Positions 48,244 through 59,640 of a stretch of DNA of 64,000 nt are shown piece by piece. The notes below the pieces were generated by a model. It was not told where the DNA came from and searched no databases. It saw nothing but the letters and a program-made list of their open reading frames with translations. Position numbers and translations under genes: made by a program. Position 1 is the stretch's first letter, and every line of letters begins with the position of its first letter. The DNA comes from Sphagnum magellanicum (Eukaryota; Streptophyta; Sphagnopsida; Sphagnales; Sphagnaceae): positions 17,967,065-18,031,064 of the forward strand of contig CM038914.1 in the NCBI GenBank assembly GCA_021904315.1, read 5' to 3'.

Positions 48244-48917
48244 GAGCATCCCCGGCAGTGCTTAGTGTGACCCTGCACATTAAAACTGGTTAAAGAAAAG
48301 TCAAACTATCAAGGTTTGGCTCAGGAAAATTGTTTTGGCCAAGCACTTTTTTGCATCATTTGCTGAGGCTGGTAAAAGGCTCAGCAAAGCTATAAATCTG
48401 CTAGAGAAGAGCGCAATAAATATGATTTGACTAGTGATCCATGTTTTGATTGGCCAAACGTAGTGATTGGCCCAGGGTAGCTACCTATTTTCATCTAGCT
48501 CAGGTTGGAATAGTCTCCCACCTATTTGCAGTCCCAACTTCACTTTCATGGGTGGGGTTGAAAAAAGTGAAAACTGAACTTGGATGTGAGAAATATTTTT
48601 ACATGGTCACATGCCGAGCACAGGAGGGAATTTGCTCATGGTACTGACACCTCCAAGAGCTGCACTAAAAGGAAATTCGCCTTCCCCTTGTGCATTGAAT
48701 TCGCTTCATTCTTACCAAAAAAAAAACAATGAAAAAAAAAGAAAGCTGCTTTTGATTGGCCAATAATAATGATTGTCCCATGATGTGATGACACTTAAAT
48801 GCTCTCTCAGTTTATACTGATCATTTGTCACTAGAATGGGGGGGCAGGGGGGAAATAATTAAGACTGAATTCTGCATGTGTTGAATGCTGATACAGGAGT
48901 CACTGATGGAGATGCCC
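48244..48917. mobile_element. PIF/Harbinger-type MITE, 674 bp, TAA target duplication
   Basis: The left end GAGCATCCCCGGCAGTG and the inverted right end GGGCATCTCCATCAGTG match at 13 of 17 positions. Both sides are flanked by TAA (48241-48243 and 48918-48920). The G(A/G)GCATCTCC-type terminus plus 3-bp TAA duplication is typical of plant PIF/Harbinger MITEs. The interior has two similar segments (GATTGGCCAAACGTAGTGAT near 48450 and GATTGGCCAATAATAATGAT near 48753). No transposase. Confidence 0.75.
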
Positions 48918-48920
48918 TAA

Positions 48921-49504
48921 GAGAAAAATATTTCCTGGCACATGTGTTATACTCTTGGTCAATCAAGAGGCTGGGTGTAAGTTATACCGTCGGCAGGTCC
49001 CTCCATTATTCTACAGTATTGTCGGCAAAGAAAAATTCAACATATGTATGAAGGCCACATATAATCAAGTGAATTTCAGTACTGTGAATATAGGGATCAT
49101 ATATACATACCATACTTGCTACTCTCACTTTAGTAGAATTGACAGGAAGTCATACTTATTAAGAGGTCAGTTCACACCTGCAATAGACCGTCAGTGTTTT
49201 CCTTTCTAGTGAACTGGGGCAAAATTTCACCCTTCTCAAATCGTTTCGCCATTAAAGCTAAATCTTCTGTGCCACTCAAGCTAAATCTATTGTGAGATGA
49301 TCATCACCCATGCCACATCACAAAAATGAAATGAAAAATACTGTGGACCGTAGCATACCTCGAAGTTATGCCCTAGACCCTAGTGATAGGAATTAGTGTA
49401 GACCCGATTCACACTATGTAGTAATTATCCAACCACAGTAGTTACCAATGATGATAACTTACACTTACCTTGTTCACAAGTAGGGTATGATAAATGGAAC
49501 AAAT
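48921..49504. other. Intergenic DNA, no gene seen
   Basis: No supported coding region. Composition remains of the higher-GC type. Short stretches are partly similar to the foldback element that follows (GATGATAACTTACACT near 49451). Confidence 0.4.
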
Positions 49505-49716
49505 GATTGATAACTACCACTGAACTGCTGATGATTCATGCGTTAACCCCTAAATGTCAGGGCGGACCAATTTAGTCCATTTTTCAGTGTATTTTTTTTG
49601 GGTCCTTCTCTGGCATTTCGAGGTTAATAGCGATCTTTGTTTAAATTTACATTGGAATAGGAAAAATCACTATACTTTCACATGGATCATCCTCAGTTCA
49701 GTGGTAGTTATCAATC
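49505..49716. mobile_element. Foldback element with 36-nt inverted arms
   Basis: Arms 49505-49540 and 49681-49716 are complementary at 33 of 36 positions, the outer 23 perfectly (GATTGATAACTACCACTGAA and onward). The loop is 140 nt. No clear target duplication was found. It looks like a small MITE, but a structured non-coding locus cannot be excluded. Confidence 0.6.
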
Positions 49717-50740
49717 AGATGTTGAGGAAACAAAACACTGGATCTTTGGTTTGGTGAATTAAAGTTAATGGAGATCAACCCTTTCAAACAATGACAACTT
49801 GCTAGTTTGCTTTGAATCTTGTATCACATTCATGAGTACCCACCAATCATTATGCACAGATTACATGTCCAATACAGGCTGGGCTGGATTATTTAGGCAC
49901 TTGAATTCGACACTTAATTGTGTAGTAGAGTCGGCCACCCTTGCCAATGGCTTGGCCGCAGGAATCTGCCTTATGTTCCCTCAGAGTTTCTCCCATGTTC
50001 CCATGGTTCCCTGCCATTTAACCACAGGGAATGGGCCATTTATAGCACATTCTGCCAGATAAGTACCTGGATACTATGTTCGATTATTATACAGCCTTTT
50101 TGTGTTACTGCCAAAATTTCGCCAAAAAGAGAAATTAAGAATAATTTTTTCAACAATGAAGTAATTTTCTATAACTGGTTTTCAGTGTGTAACAATACAT
50201 ATAGAAGGCTGATAAGCTGGAAAGCAGACAAACTTGGTATACTTGATAGCTGATTTATAGCTATATATTTGGCTAAATCTTCCTTGGGATGATGACTGGC
50301 ATTTTCTTTGCAGCTTCCAATGGATGATCGCCACTTAGGTTACAGTTTTTTTTTAATCCTGGAAAAAATGAAACACTGGTCATGTGATAAAGGGCGAGAG
50401 CTAATAGAGAAGTAGCCTAAATTGTAGGATGTGATTCATAGACTCTTTTATTATTAATTCGGAAGTAGGACACAGTAGTCAGTCACACTAGAACTGGTTG
50501 GCAACAATTTCAGCTGTCCAAGGGGCTCATAATTGGCTACAACTCTTTGCTACAGCTATACGTAGCTCCATGCAGCTCTTATGGTAGCTGCGTGTTAGAA
50601 TATATATATATATGGACTCCTTCAATCTCAAATTCAATTCCACTCTAGGCTGAAGCTGCTGAGTCTATTTCACTAGCTAGTGACTAGATAATTCATGCAG
50701 CCTAGTGGGGTTGCACTATTTAGTCACAGTGCTGCTTATT
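49717..50740. other. Intergenic DNA with a dispersed-repeat copy
   Basis: No supported gene. Bases 50260-50335 contain TTGGCTAAATCTTCCTTGGGATGATGAC and TCCAATGGATGATCGCCACTT-like words, clearly related to 39665-39720. Confidence 0.45.
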
Positions 50741-50747
50741 CCCTGGT

Positions 50748-51300
50748 TCAATATCCAGACCCTTTTCTAACAAACCCTGTGCAGTTTCCAAAAAACTGAT
50801 CTTGAGGTGAGATTACAATTACTCTTGAACAAAGATCACTTCTTGAGAGCTGCCATCTAGTACTACTGCTGAGCATCTTTTGAATCCGCTGCACCATGTT
50901 CCAGTCAGAGCTGGACTGATCGGAGTAGCTGGAATTGTAAAGCTCGGGTAGTTGATTCCTCACCTCAACGAGGCGCGTAATGACACTTGGGGCAAGGGAA
51001 TTCCTTGCATTGGTGCGGAGGCTCGCGGAAAGAAATGATCGGCACCACGTCCTCATGATTCAGGTCGCGCAAACATGAGCGTGGTTGCTGCAAGCTGCTG
51101 GAAGCACATGATCTGCAATTATAAGCGGCTTGTTTACACACTTGAAACCAGGGATCAATGGTTTCACTATTTCTGCTCACGACGCCTGCAATTCTCTGAT
51201 ATGGAGCTTCACCCTTATTGCCCAGACCGGCCGGGTCTAGGATTTCTTGACCAACACCAGTATTGCAGTACTGGCTCAAATCGAACTCGGCGCGAGACAT
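50748..51300 (-). CDS. Unidentified minus-strand coding candidate(s)
   Basis: An ATG at 51300-51298 opens a 111-codon frame to 50965 (starting MSRAEFDLSQYCNTGVGQEI) with cysteines near its end (CKEFPCPKCHY). An overlapping frame, 51056-50748, gives 102 codons, rich in Ser and Arg. They are in different frames, so either one is chance, or an intron or frameshift joins them. I recognise neither. Support for a gene comes from context: higher-GC DNA, upstream minus-strand TATA-like boxes and a duplicated putative first exon. The start at 51298 was chosen because it is the first ATG after acceptor-like CTGTAG and CTCAG words. Confidence 0.35.
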
Positions 51301-51382
51301 GGCCAAATCTGAGATAGAGCTCTACAGAGGTGACTATGAATTAGTAGAATTCTGATGCACGATTTAGAAGCTGCGTACACAA

Positions 51383-52275
51383 CAAATCTATTGAAAACCG
51401 ACCAGAAGCTCTACAACACCGATGACTGGATTAGTACTAGTAAACAAACTCCCTTCAAGCTCGAAGCTCGACGTAGTGGGAATTTTGTCTCTAGTAGTTC
51501 TAAAACCTTAACCAGGATCAGGGACAGATAATAATTCGTAGGTCTAGAGTGCAATGCAATACAGAGTATAAAACTCTGGAAAAATTCTAGCTGAGAAACC
51601 TTGCAATTAGCTTGCACCCCAAATCTGCAGCGCAGGCAGTGAGAAAAAATATTGTAGAATTCAGCTCCTCAAACCTTCTCAAATTTAGCCGCTCAGAATT
51701 GGGTCCTCAAAGCAGTTCCGATCAGAGAGCTTGCTAGCGAGGCTAAGGATAGAGGAAGAAGAGCAAAGTGTAGTAGAACTGCAACGAGACTGAGAGACAA
51801 ATCTATTTAAAGCCCACCAGAACAAGTTCTACAACACAGATGATTGGAAAGAAATTTGGTAGTACTAGTAAAGGAATTCCCTGAGCTGGAGGTAGCTCGA
51901 GTAGTACTGCGAATTCGTCTCTCTAGTAGTTCTTATAAAACTGTGACCAGGAGAAGGAACAACAAATAATAATTCGTAGCTCTAGAATGCAATAGCAATG
52001 CAGAGTATATTATAAAGTTCTGGAAAATTTTCTAGCTGAAAAAACCTTGTGCAGTTGCGAGCTATAATAAGGATCCCAAATCTTCTTCTTCTTCTTCTGC
52101 TGCGCCAGAGCAGCTGCCGGTAGTGAGAATAAATATTGTAGAATTCACCTGAAAGCAGCTCTCATGAATTGGATCCTCAAAGCAAACTCCTAAGATCCTC
52201 ACAGCAGAGCTCCGGACGATCAGAAAGCTTGAGGAAGAAGAAGTGGGGTGAAGTGGAGAACTGCAACGAGACCGG
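51383..52275. repeat. Tandem duplication of about 415-480 bp (promoter/first-exon-like)
   Basis: Unit A (about 51383-51797) and unit B (about 51798-52275) share, in the same order: CAAATCTATT, CTACAACAC-GATGA, TAGTACTAGTAAA, TCTCTAGTAGTTCT, AATAATAATTCGTAG, AATGCAATGCAGAGTAT-like words, TATTGTAGAATTCA, ATTGG(G/A)TCCTCAAAGCA and AACTGCAACGAGAC. Unit B is longer, partly through a CTTCTTCTTCTTCTGCTGCG insertion. Read on the minus strand, each unit ends in a TATA-like box followed by a leader-like sequence. Confidence 0.85.
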
Positions 52276-52278
52276 CGG

Positions 52279-52285
52279 TTTTATA
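52279..52285 (-). promoter_or_regulatory. Minus-strand TATA box candidate
   Basis: TATAAAA on the minus strand, preceded by GGACTG and followed by CCGCCGGTCTCGTTGCAG. A pyrimidine-rich leader of about 100 nt leads to a good splice donor, CTTTCAG then GTGAATTC (exon end at 52149). The equivalent box of the duplicated unit is TTTAAATA at 51803-51810, but its donor has CTGAATTC in place of GTGAATTC. Confidence 0.45.
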
Positions 52286-52299
52286 CAGTCCGAATGGGG

Positions 52300-55200
52300 T
52301 GGACCACTTTCTGTCGGGGAGAACAGTTACTGTTGACAGTAACTCAACAGGAATAAGAGTCTGTGCAGATGTTTCATGGATGTTCTCTTTCCACAAAGTC
52401 GTCCACTGCGCATTCACACATTCAAAGGTTTCAAGTTTGGAGCTTTTCTGTCTATTTGTGAATTATTTGTTTATTTATTCTTGCTTGTTATTAGTATCAC
52501 GATAATATTTCTTAGAAAAAAATATTATCATTATTATTATTATTATTATTATTATATCTTCCTTAGAAAAACATGATAGACTCTGACTAGGTACTCGGAT
52601 TCAAAGCCCCAGGCATTCCCTAAATATTAGTTTTTGTATAAAAAGAAAATTTTCCTATATTTTCAATCTCAAAAAAAAAAGTCTTTTGTCAAAAAAAAAA
52701 AATTAAAATTAAAATTGCTAAACTTTCGAAACCACAAAATTCAAAAGATACTTGGGAAAAGAAAGGAAGACACCTTCTCTATACTTTTGGGGGGCCATTT
52801 TTCACCATGTTTCTACAATTTTGAAAGTTTTTGGCAAATATTTTTGACCAATTGTTAGGGCTTATGGTTGACAGTGCTACATTAAAAAAATAATTAATTA
52901 AAATAAATAAATAAACTGAATAAAAAGAACAGTGTGTGTGTCGGTACCAAACTGCTTATACACTCCGGTCTTGAGCACAGTCAATAATCAAATTTCCCAG
53001 AAACCTTGGGCCCATTTAGTCGCGTCAACCAAGCAGACCCAATGAAACTGTCGCCAGAACCCTAGGATCAGTGGCTTTTTTCTTAGTGGAAAAAAATTAT
53101 TTCAAAATGAAATAATGATGGTTTTTTTGGGCTTTTTTAAATATTCAATTTATTAAATAATTATTATTTTTTGGAAAAATATCACCATATTTTTATATTA
53201 GGTTCCCCAACAGGCATCCAAAAATATATGTAGAAGGATGCTTTATTTTATTTTATTTTATTTTCATATTTTCCTATAGCCAGATTTGGCTAAATCATCT
53301 ATGGATAATAGCTAGAGCAGCTACTACATCACAAACTTGAGAAGGGGAAAAAAAAAACACACTGACTAGGATAAGAGCAAGACGGGTAGGTTTTTAAGAG
53401 ACCTTTTTTTTTTTTTTTTTGACTTCTTGTTTAGGGTTTAGGCATTTTGAACCTTCAAACCCCCAACTTGAAAGAAATCACTGATACCCCCCCCCCCTCC
53501 CTGGGGACCCAACCTTCCTCCCCGTATTGTTAAGTATATCACAGCAATGTGGATGCAATTTGTCGGAATCATGGACTTTTTCAATTTGAGCCCATGTCGG
53601 GGCAAATTTGGCTGCGGAGGTTGACCATTCTTTTTCCCCCATGCACACGATTCAGCTTTTTTTCCTTGTGTATACGGAGCAATTACTTAAGTGGTGATGT
53701 GGGGTGGGGCCGTGCAGGGTATTTTTACTTATTACTGGACTTGGCATGGGTAATGAGCAAAGTTTGTAACATTCTATGATACCACTATCTACGAATATGA
53801 GATCTCACTGAAGACAAAAACTTTCTCCGGTTTCAAGTCCCGACAAACAACCACCATTCAGGCATTCTGCAGACATGCTTTTTGGAATTTTTACACCTCT
53901 CCACAGCTGGGTTGTTTTTACATGAAGTCTCTCTTTTTTGCTTTTTTGAATGAGAACAAAAATGACGAATGAAAAACAAATGGAGCACATCCCAAAATCA
54001 ATAATTTAGAATTTGGAGACATCTATCGATATGACAAAAAGAATTAGGATTATGGCAAGTTCAAAAACACAATTTCATTTTTTTAATCATCCATTAATGA
54101 TAACAATCAATACCTACCAATGTAACACAATATTTTCAAGGCATTTTTGACACCATACCGACAAATAATTTATTAAAAATGGTGCCAAGCTATCACAAGG
54201 CTTAAAAACTTGGTTTTTTTTTTCCTAGGGTTCACTTTTCAACTACCCAAACCCTTAATAGACTAAGATCTTGGACACACAAGAGCTTGACCCACAAAAG
54301 CAAGTTGGGTGAGACACATGAGTTATAAGGTATCTAGTACATAGGGTCATGACTCTAAGGGACAAGTTGGACAACATAGAAATAGTGGCACGCACGAGTT
54401 ACAAACTATATAATACATACCTGACTATTGTGAGTCTAGAACTATTACTATATTTGTGATGAGAATCTTGGAAGGTCATTCTTTCAAGTCAATAATAATA
54501 AGGATGTAAAAAGAAGAGAGCAAGCTCCAATCATACTTACATAGCCTCATCAACAAACAACAAAAATGGGCTTTCAAAAGTGAAATTATATATTCAAAAT
54601 TGGTTTGTGCATAAGATATTTTAATTATTTACTTGGAATTTAAACTAAATTTTTTTTCATCCATGTTTTATGGATAGATGTCGCCTTTATTTCAATAGAG
54701 TGGATGTGTAAAAAGGATGTTCAACAACTTAATAATGGATGTTTGACAATGTTTTGGATGTTTATCTTTTCTCATAACACTAAAATGGGTTTGGTTTAAC
54801 AATCAATTAGTGAACTAGTTCTAAACCATTTAACTTCAAAGGAAGTCAAATGTGTTAATGTAAATATCACCCAAAAAAAACATGTGATAGACCTCAAGTA
54901 ATATATTCCAATTGCTAGGCATTTGAATAAAATGTCTAATGTTTTTCAAACATGTCCTTATATATTTTTACATTCTCACAATATAATCTCGGTCAAGAAG
55001 TGTTCAGCTTAATAATACAAGAATGTTTGTGATGTTGGAGTCTCGATAAGAAAGGCAATATGTGTGCAAGATTTCAACTTTTTTTCCTCCCCTTTGGTGC
55101 GGCTTGTGAATTGGCTTGTACATTTCTCCAAGTGCTTTAGGATTGATGTGTAACCCACACATCCACCAACTCATGTTTAAGTAACTTGCCTCGAAATCCC

Positions 55201-57198
55201 ATAGACAGCTTGTACTCTTAAGCTCAACACTTCTTCAACTTTAAGTGTTGTGTCTCAATTTGATTACCTTGGAGGAATGTACATTTTTCAATCATTTCTA
55301 TGGTTTCTTAAACAAATCAAAACACTGCATTTTCCAAAACAATATCTTGGAAGATCATCGTGTTTGGTGGATATTAACATGGTTGAATGGGCTTTGACAA
55401 GTCTCGGCAAGATGTTTGTTAGAAGGAACCTAGACTCTAAAAAAAGGAAATTTGGTTAGGGCAAGCCCCTACCAATTACATCTTTGGAAATCTAACATTG
55501 CAATCTAACATTTTATTTTGTACAACAATTACATTAAACCCCGTTGACATATGGTAAACAATTTTTTTTTTTTTGGCAAATTTTGCTACTTGGTGACAAA
55601 AAAATAAGGCTTGCGACAAGTATAAACTCTAAAAATGACCCTTTATCCCCAAAATATGAGGAAAAGCGTTTTGAAGTTGCCATTTTGAGACACTAGGTTG
55701 TAGCATGTCACCAAACTATGGCATGAAATGTAGGCTTTTGTATTATCTTCTCTGGTGTGTAGCCAAATTTGGGTAAGTCATCCATTGGATAATCACCAAC
55801 ATGCCACCCACGTCACAAATTTGAAAAAAGAAACATTAATGGCAAAGGAATGTTGAAATTCATACATATTAAAACTCAAATGTATTTTTTTAAAAATATA
55901 AACTACCCATTTTCTTCAATAGTAACTATTTTTAGTGTGACTTGTAGTTTTTGTCATCCAGTTTTTTGTACCATTGAATCAAGTTGGTTTTAAGAAATTT
56001 GAAGGGCTCTTCATGAAATGAACGCTAAGGGACACAATGGTTGCACCAATGATTTATTTTGTGGGAATTTTTTTTTTTGCAAAAATGATTTTTAAAAAAG
56101 AATATCGTGTGACAAATTCTATGTTTTTTCCCCAAAAACAAATTCACCAAAAAACCAAAAGAAATTACCAAAAGTTGTTGCAATTGTTTACAGTATGAAA
56201 CTGTGCTTAAGATTTTCTACTTTCATATTTTGAATATCACCAAATTTGTCTAAATATATTTATGGATGATCATCACTTAAGCAACTTCACAAAATTGGAA
56301 AAAAACACACACATACAATTGGGTTGCACTCTTGCAAAGGGTACTTATTCAAACCAAAACTCAAAATTGAATTTTTTTTAAAAAAAAAATTAATATTCAT
56401 ATCAAATCATTTAGCATAACTTGCTATGAGTACATGATTCTCAAATGGTGATAAATAAACCTTTTCCTATTTTTTTTAAAAAAATCATTTGGATCTAACA
56501 TGATCTTTGACTTGTTTAATTCCGATTGCACCCACCCTTACAATTAATAATAGTCGGCAATAGTTGCTCAAACCTTGTCCACAAGGCCTGCATTACTTAT
56601 TGTCAAAGGTGAATGACAAGAGAGCTTTGGTGAGCATGGAAAAAATATGTATTGATGGGAAAAAAGATATCCTTTTATTTCTTCTTTTAGCAAAACGTGC
56701 TCTTGCATACCCAATTTCAAAACTTATTGAGAGTTTCTTTATAAGTCGAATTTGGAACACTTTTTTTTTAATCTAGTCAAAACAATGACCGTGAAGGAAT
56801 TCAAACTCCAGAAATTTCATATTTTCTACCACATTTGCTATGGGCCAAATACATGCTGACTTTTGGATCCTCACACTTTTGGGGGGAAAATGGTGGCCCC
56901 AAAGGTGAAGAAATTTCTGCAAATTTATGAGCCATAGAATTGGTCCCCTGGGCCAATTTTGTTGAGCCCCACAGGATGAATATGGTCACCATGAACTTGG
57001 CATAATTAGCTCTCGAGCCTATATGATGACATTGGAAGCCAAGGGAATTCTTCTCCACCCCCCCCTCCCCCAATGTGAGTTTAGTTCACTAGTCAATTCC
57101 CCACTACTACAAAATGTGGGTGTAGTTCATCACTCCTCGTTGAGTGAACCAATGAATCCACAAGATTCTCACGAGGTCCCTTTGATAGCATCTCAACA
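52300..57198. other. Mostly AT-rich DNA, dispersed repeats, no gene seen
   Basis: No supported gene. Contents: an ATT-triplet run at 52527-52556, poly-A and poly-T runs, a C-run at 53490-53498, and members of the dispersed GATGAT/CCAAATTTGG family at 53280-53330 and 55755-55800. Open stretches (53549-53779, 55250-55459, 56564-56776) lack known motifs. Confidence 0.5.
56080..56290 (+). repeat. Dispersed repeat, copy 2 (related to 9690-9930)
   Basis: Shares ordered blocks with 9690-9930, best seen as GCTTAAGATTTTCTACTTTC, CATATTTTGA and ATGGATGATCATCACTTAAG at its right end. Same orientation as copy 1, about 46 kb apart. Confidence 0.5.
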
Positions 57199-57851
57199 TG
57201 TAATGTAAAGTCCCAACATTGGACCATTCCCAATATAAAAAAGGGCTTCGGGGATGACCCAATAAGTTCACACCTGGATTTTTGGAATATTTCACACACA
57301 TGGGTCTTACCCAATGTAAAGCAAGAGGCAAACCTTACCATAAGCCTAAACATATGGAGATCATTAGCTGGTAAATGTAAAGAAGGCTCTTTATGCTCAC
57401 TATATGGGAATGGTAAGGACCTTATACACTCGTAAGTGATCCTTCCCACTCCTAATTAGTAGATGCAAGATCTATACTCTTTGGGGGAGAAGAATATTCA
57501 TGAATGTAAGGTGCCCTCTAAATACACTTAGGAAATGTTTTCAAGTGCTTTACAAGGTTGTGATAAATGGCATCTCAAACAACCTTACCCAGTTCAAGGT
57601 TTAGTTTAGTTTAGTTTAGCCAGGGTGAACCAGCGCGCACTTACAGTGGTACCCTCACCTTCTTGAGTTAGATCCTTATTGTGCAACTTGGAATGAATGA
57701 GGGACCTAATTTAGTATTAGGAGTAGTTTCAGAACGTGTAGTAGCAACTAATCAAAAAATATTCGGGCTTTGATAAATATCTATAAAAAGAGTTTTTCCT
57801 CTTTACCAATCCTTTTTGTATTTTTGTGCCCCTAACCATTTATTTTCACCA
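57199..57851 (+). repeat. Lone LTR of an LTR retrotransposon
   Basis: Begins TGTAATGTAAAGTCCCAACA followed by TTGGACC, a common opening of plant LTRs (TGTnnnGTCCCACATTGG). It has a TATA-like AATATAAAAAAGGG about 30 bp in and ends CACCA directly before a primer-binding-site-like sequence. No second LTR was found to the right, so the element is truncated or deleted. The exact start could be 57199 or 57204. Confidence 0.5.
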
Positions 57852-57866
57852 TGGTACCAGTGTAGG
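57852..57866 (+). promoter_or_regulatory. Primer-binding-site-like sequence after the lone LTR
   Basis: TGGTACCAGTGTAGG matches 12 of 15 positions of TGGTATCAGAGCAGG, the initiator-methionine-tRNA site of plant retroelements, and abuts the CA end of the putative LTR. Confidence 0.5.
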
Positions 57867-58828
57867 TGCTGCTGGTCCACCCAAGGCATGCAGTCTAGTG
57901 AAGGAGAAGAAAATGTTGAGACAAATCAAAGTGAAAAAAAGGGACTTACAAAAATGCTTGGATACATAAAATCCAGTTAACCAGTGTGAAGGGGGGATTG
58001 GACACAGAAAATCCAGTTCACCAGTGTGAACAGAAAACATGTGTGCAGAAACTGGTTGATTTGCAGCCCATATCATGTATGGAATACCATAATTTGCCTT
58101 TCCTGAGCTACTTTGACAAGTTGACTTCAACTAATTTTCTTGGAGGAGTTAAAGTGCTATATGTTTTTCTGGTTGACCCATTGCCTTTTTCTTCAAGCAA
58201 ACAAAAGGGACCATGAAGGATATGGCCTTTTTCATGAGACTATGGATGATGGCACTCCTGCCGCAAAACTTTTGTAGCTGCTTTTTTCTCTCTTTTCAAG
58301 TTGCAAAATGATTGACTGTTTCTCAGAGTCACCTGGCCAAACTCAAGCACATATGTCCACGTGCAAACAAATAGGGCTTGTTGTTCCCCACCTTTGAATT
58401 TGAGGGAAATGTACTCAGAGAAAAGTTTTACCGTCAAATGGAGTTTAATCTGGTTACTCAGACCCGGTTGGGTTCTGGTTACTTGGAACATACCTGGAAT
58501 CAATTGAGAACCAGAACCAGAGTTATTTGCACGATCTACAAAGGGGAGGGGTTGGGGGAGAACCAACCCCCCCAGTTTGAAGAGGTTACTGGAATGCAAT
58601 CTGGATTCACAAGTAGCACAAAACCAAAATCGAATTGGATTTTTTGAAAAAAATCAATTCCAATTTCGGCCATTTTTTAGGGTTTATGGTTTGTGCTCAA
58701 CTTGTTCATCATCATCACTTGTTGGCTTGCTTCAAGCTTCTTCAAGCTTTACTTCATGTTCACAAGCTCACGCATGTTGCAAATGGCGATGACTACACAA
58801 TTTTTTTCAAGGCATGTTGTTCACTAGC
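57867..58828. other. Higher-GC stretch without a supported gene
   Basis: Possibly a leftover of the retroelement internal region. A 40-bp tandem duplication containing AAAATCCAGTTnACCAGTGTG lies at about 57961-58040. Open stretches on both strands at 58.24-58.65 kb overlap each other and have no recognised motif. Confidence 0.4.
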
Positions 58829-59640
58829 TTGGTCCTCTTCCTAATGGTGATGATGTCTTTCACTGCCCTGATGTTGGTCCTCTTCTTGATTATGCCACTA
58901 TTCCTAATCATGAACTTGACTTTTTCTTTTTTGGTGTTTGGCAATGGCACTTGTTGTGGTTTTGTGGTGTTTGTGATCATGATGTTTTTCATGATTACCT
59001 TGCTCTCGGTCCTCCTCCTCATTGTGATGCTCTTCATGATTGCCCTACTCTTACTCTTCTTCTTCATCATGCTGTTGTTTGTGATTGCCTTGTTCTAGGT
59101 CCTCTTCCTGATCATGAAGCTCTTCATGATTGCCTTGGTTTTGTTCCTCTTCTTGACCATAATGGCATGATGTTTTTCATGATCACCTTGGTCATGGTCT
59201 TCTTCTTGATGTTGTGATTTTTTTGTGATCGCCCCAATCTTGGTCCTTTCCTAACTATGATGTTCTTTGTGATCACCTTGCTATGGGTTTTCTTCTTAAC
59301 CCTGATGTTGTTCGTGATTTCTCCACTTTGGGTCCTCTTCTTGGTCATGGTGATTGTGATGTTATTCATGATCACCCTATTTTGGTTGTCTTCCTAATTG
59401 TAATGTTATTTGTGATTGCCATGTTCTTGGTCCTATTCTTGATCATGATGTCCTTTGTGATTTCCTTGCTATTGGTATTTTTCTTGATCATGATGTTGTT
59501 TGTGATCACCCTATTTTGAATCCTCTTCTTAATCATGATATTGTTTTTGATCAACTTGTTTTGGGTCCTCATCCTAATTGTGATTGCCTTACTCTGAATC
59601 TTCTTCTTGATTATGATGTTGTTTATGATTTCCTTATTTT
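58829..59640. repeat. 45-bp minisatellite, about 18 degenerate units
   Basis: Repeats of a unit close to TCCTCTTCTTGATCATGATG followed by TTGTTTGTGATTGCCTTGCTCTTGG, 45 bp long where length is preserved. Because 45 is a multiple of three and the unit has few stops, several frames on both strands stay open and give 15-residue repeats (for example LGPLPDHEALHDC in one + frame). None looks like a real protein. It has no sequence relation to the 45-bp array at 19.1-19.8 kb. Confidence 0.85.

Noticed and set aside
58814..59572. Open stretches resembling multi-pass membrane proteins
   Set aside because: They are translations of the 45-bp minisatellite in different frames and on both strands.
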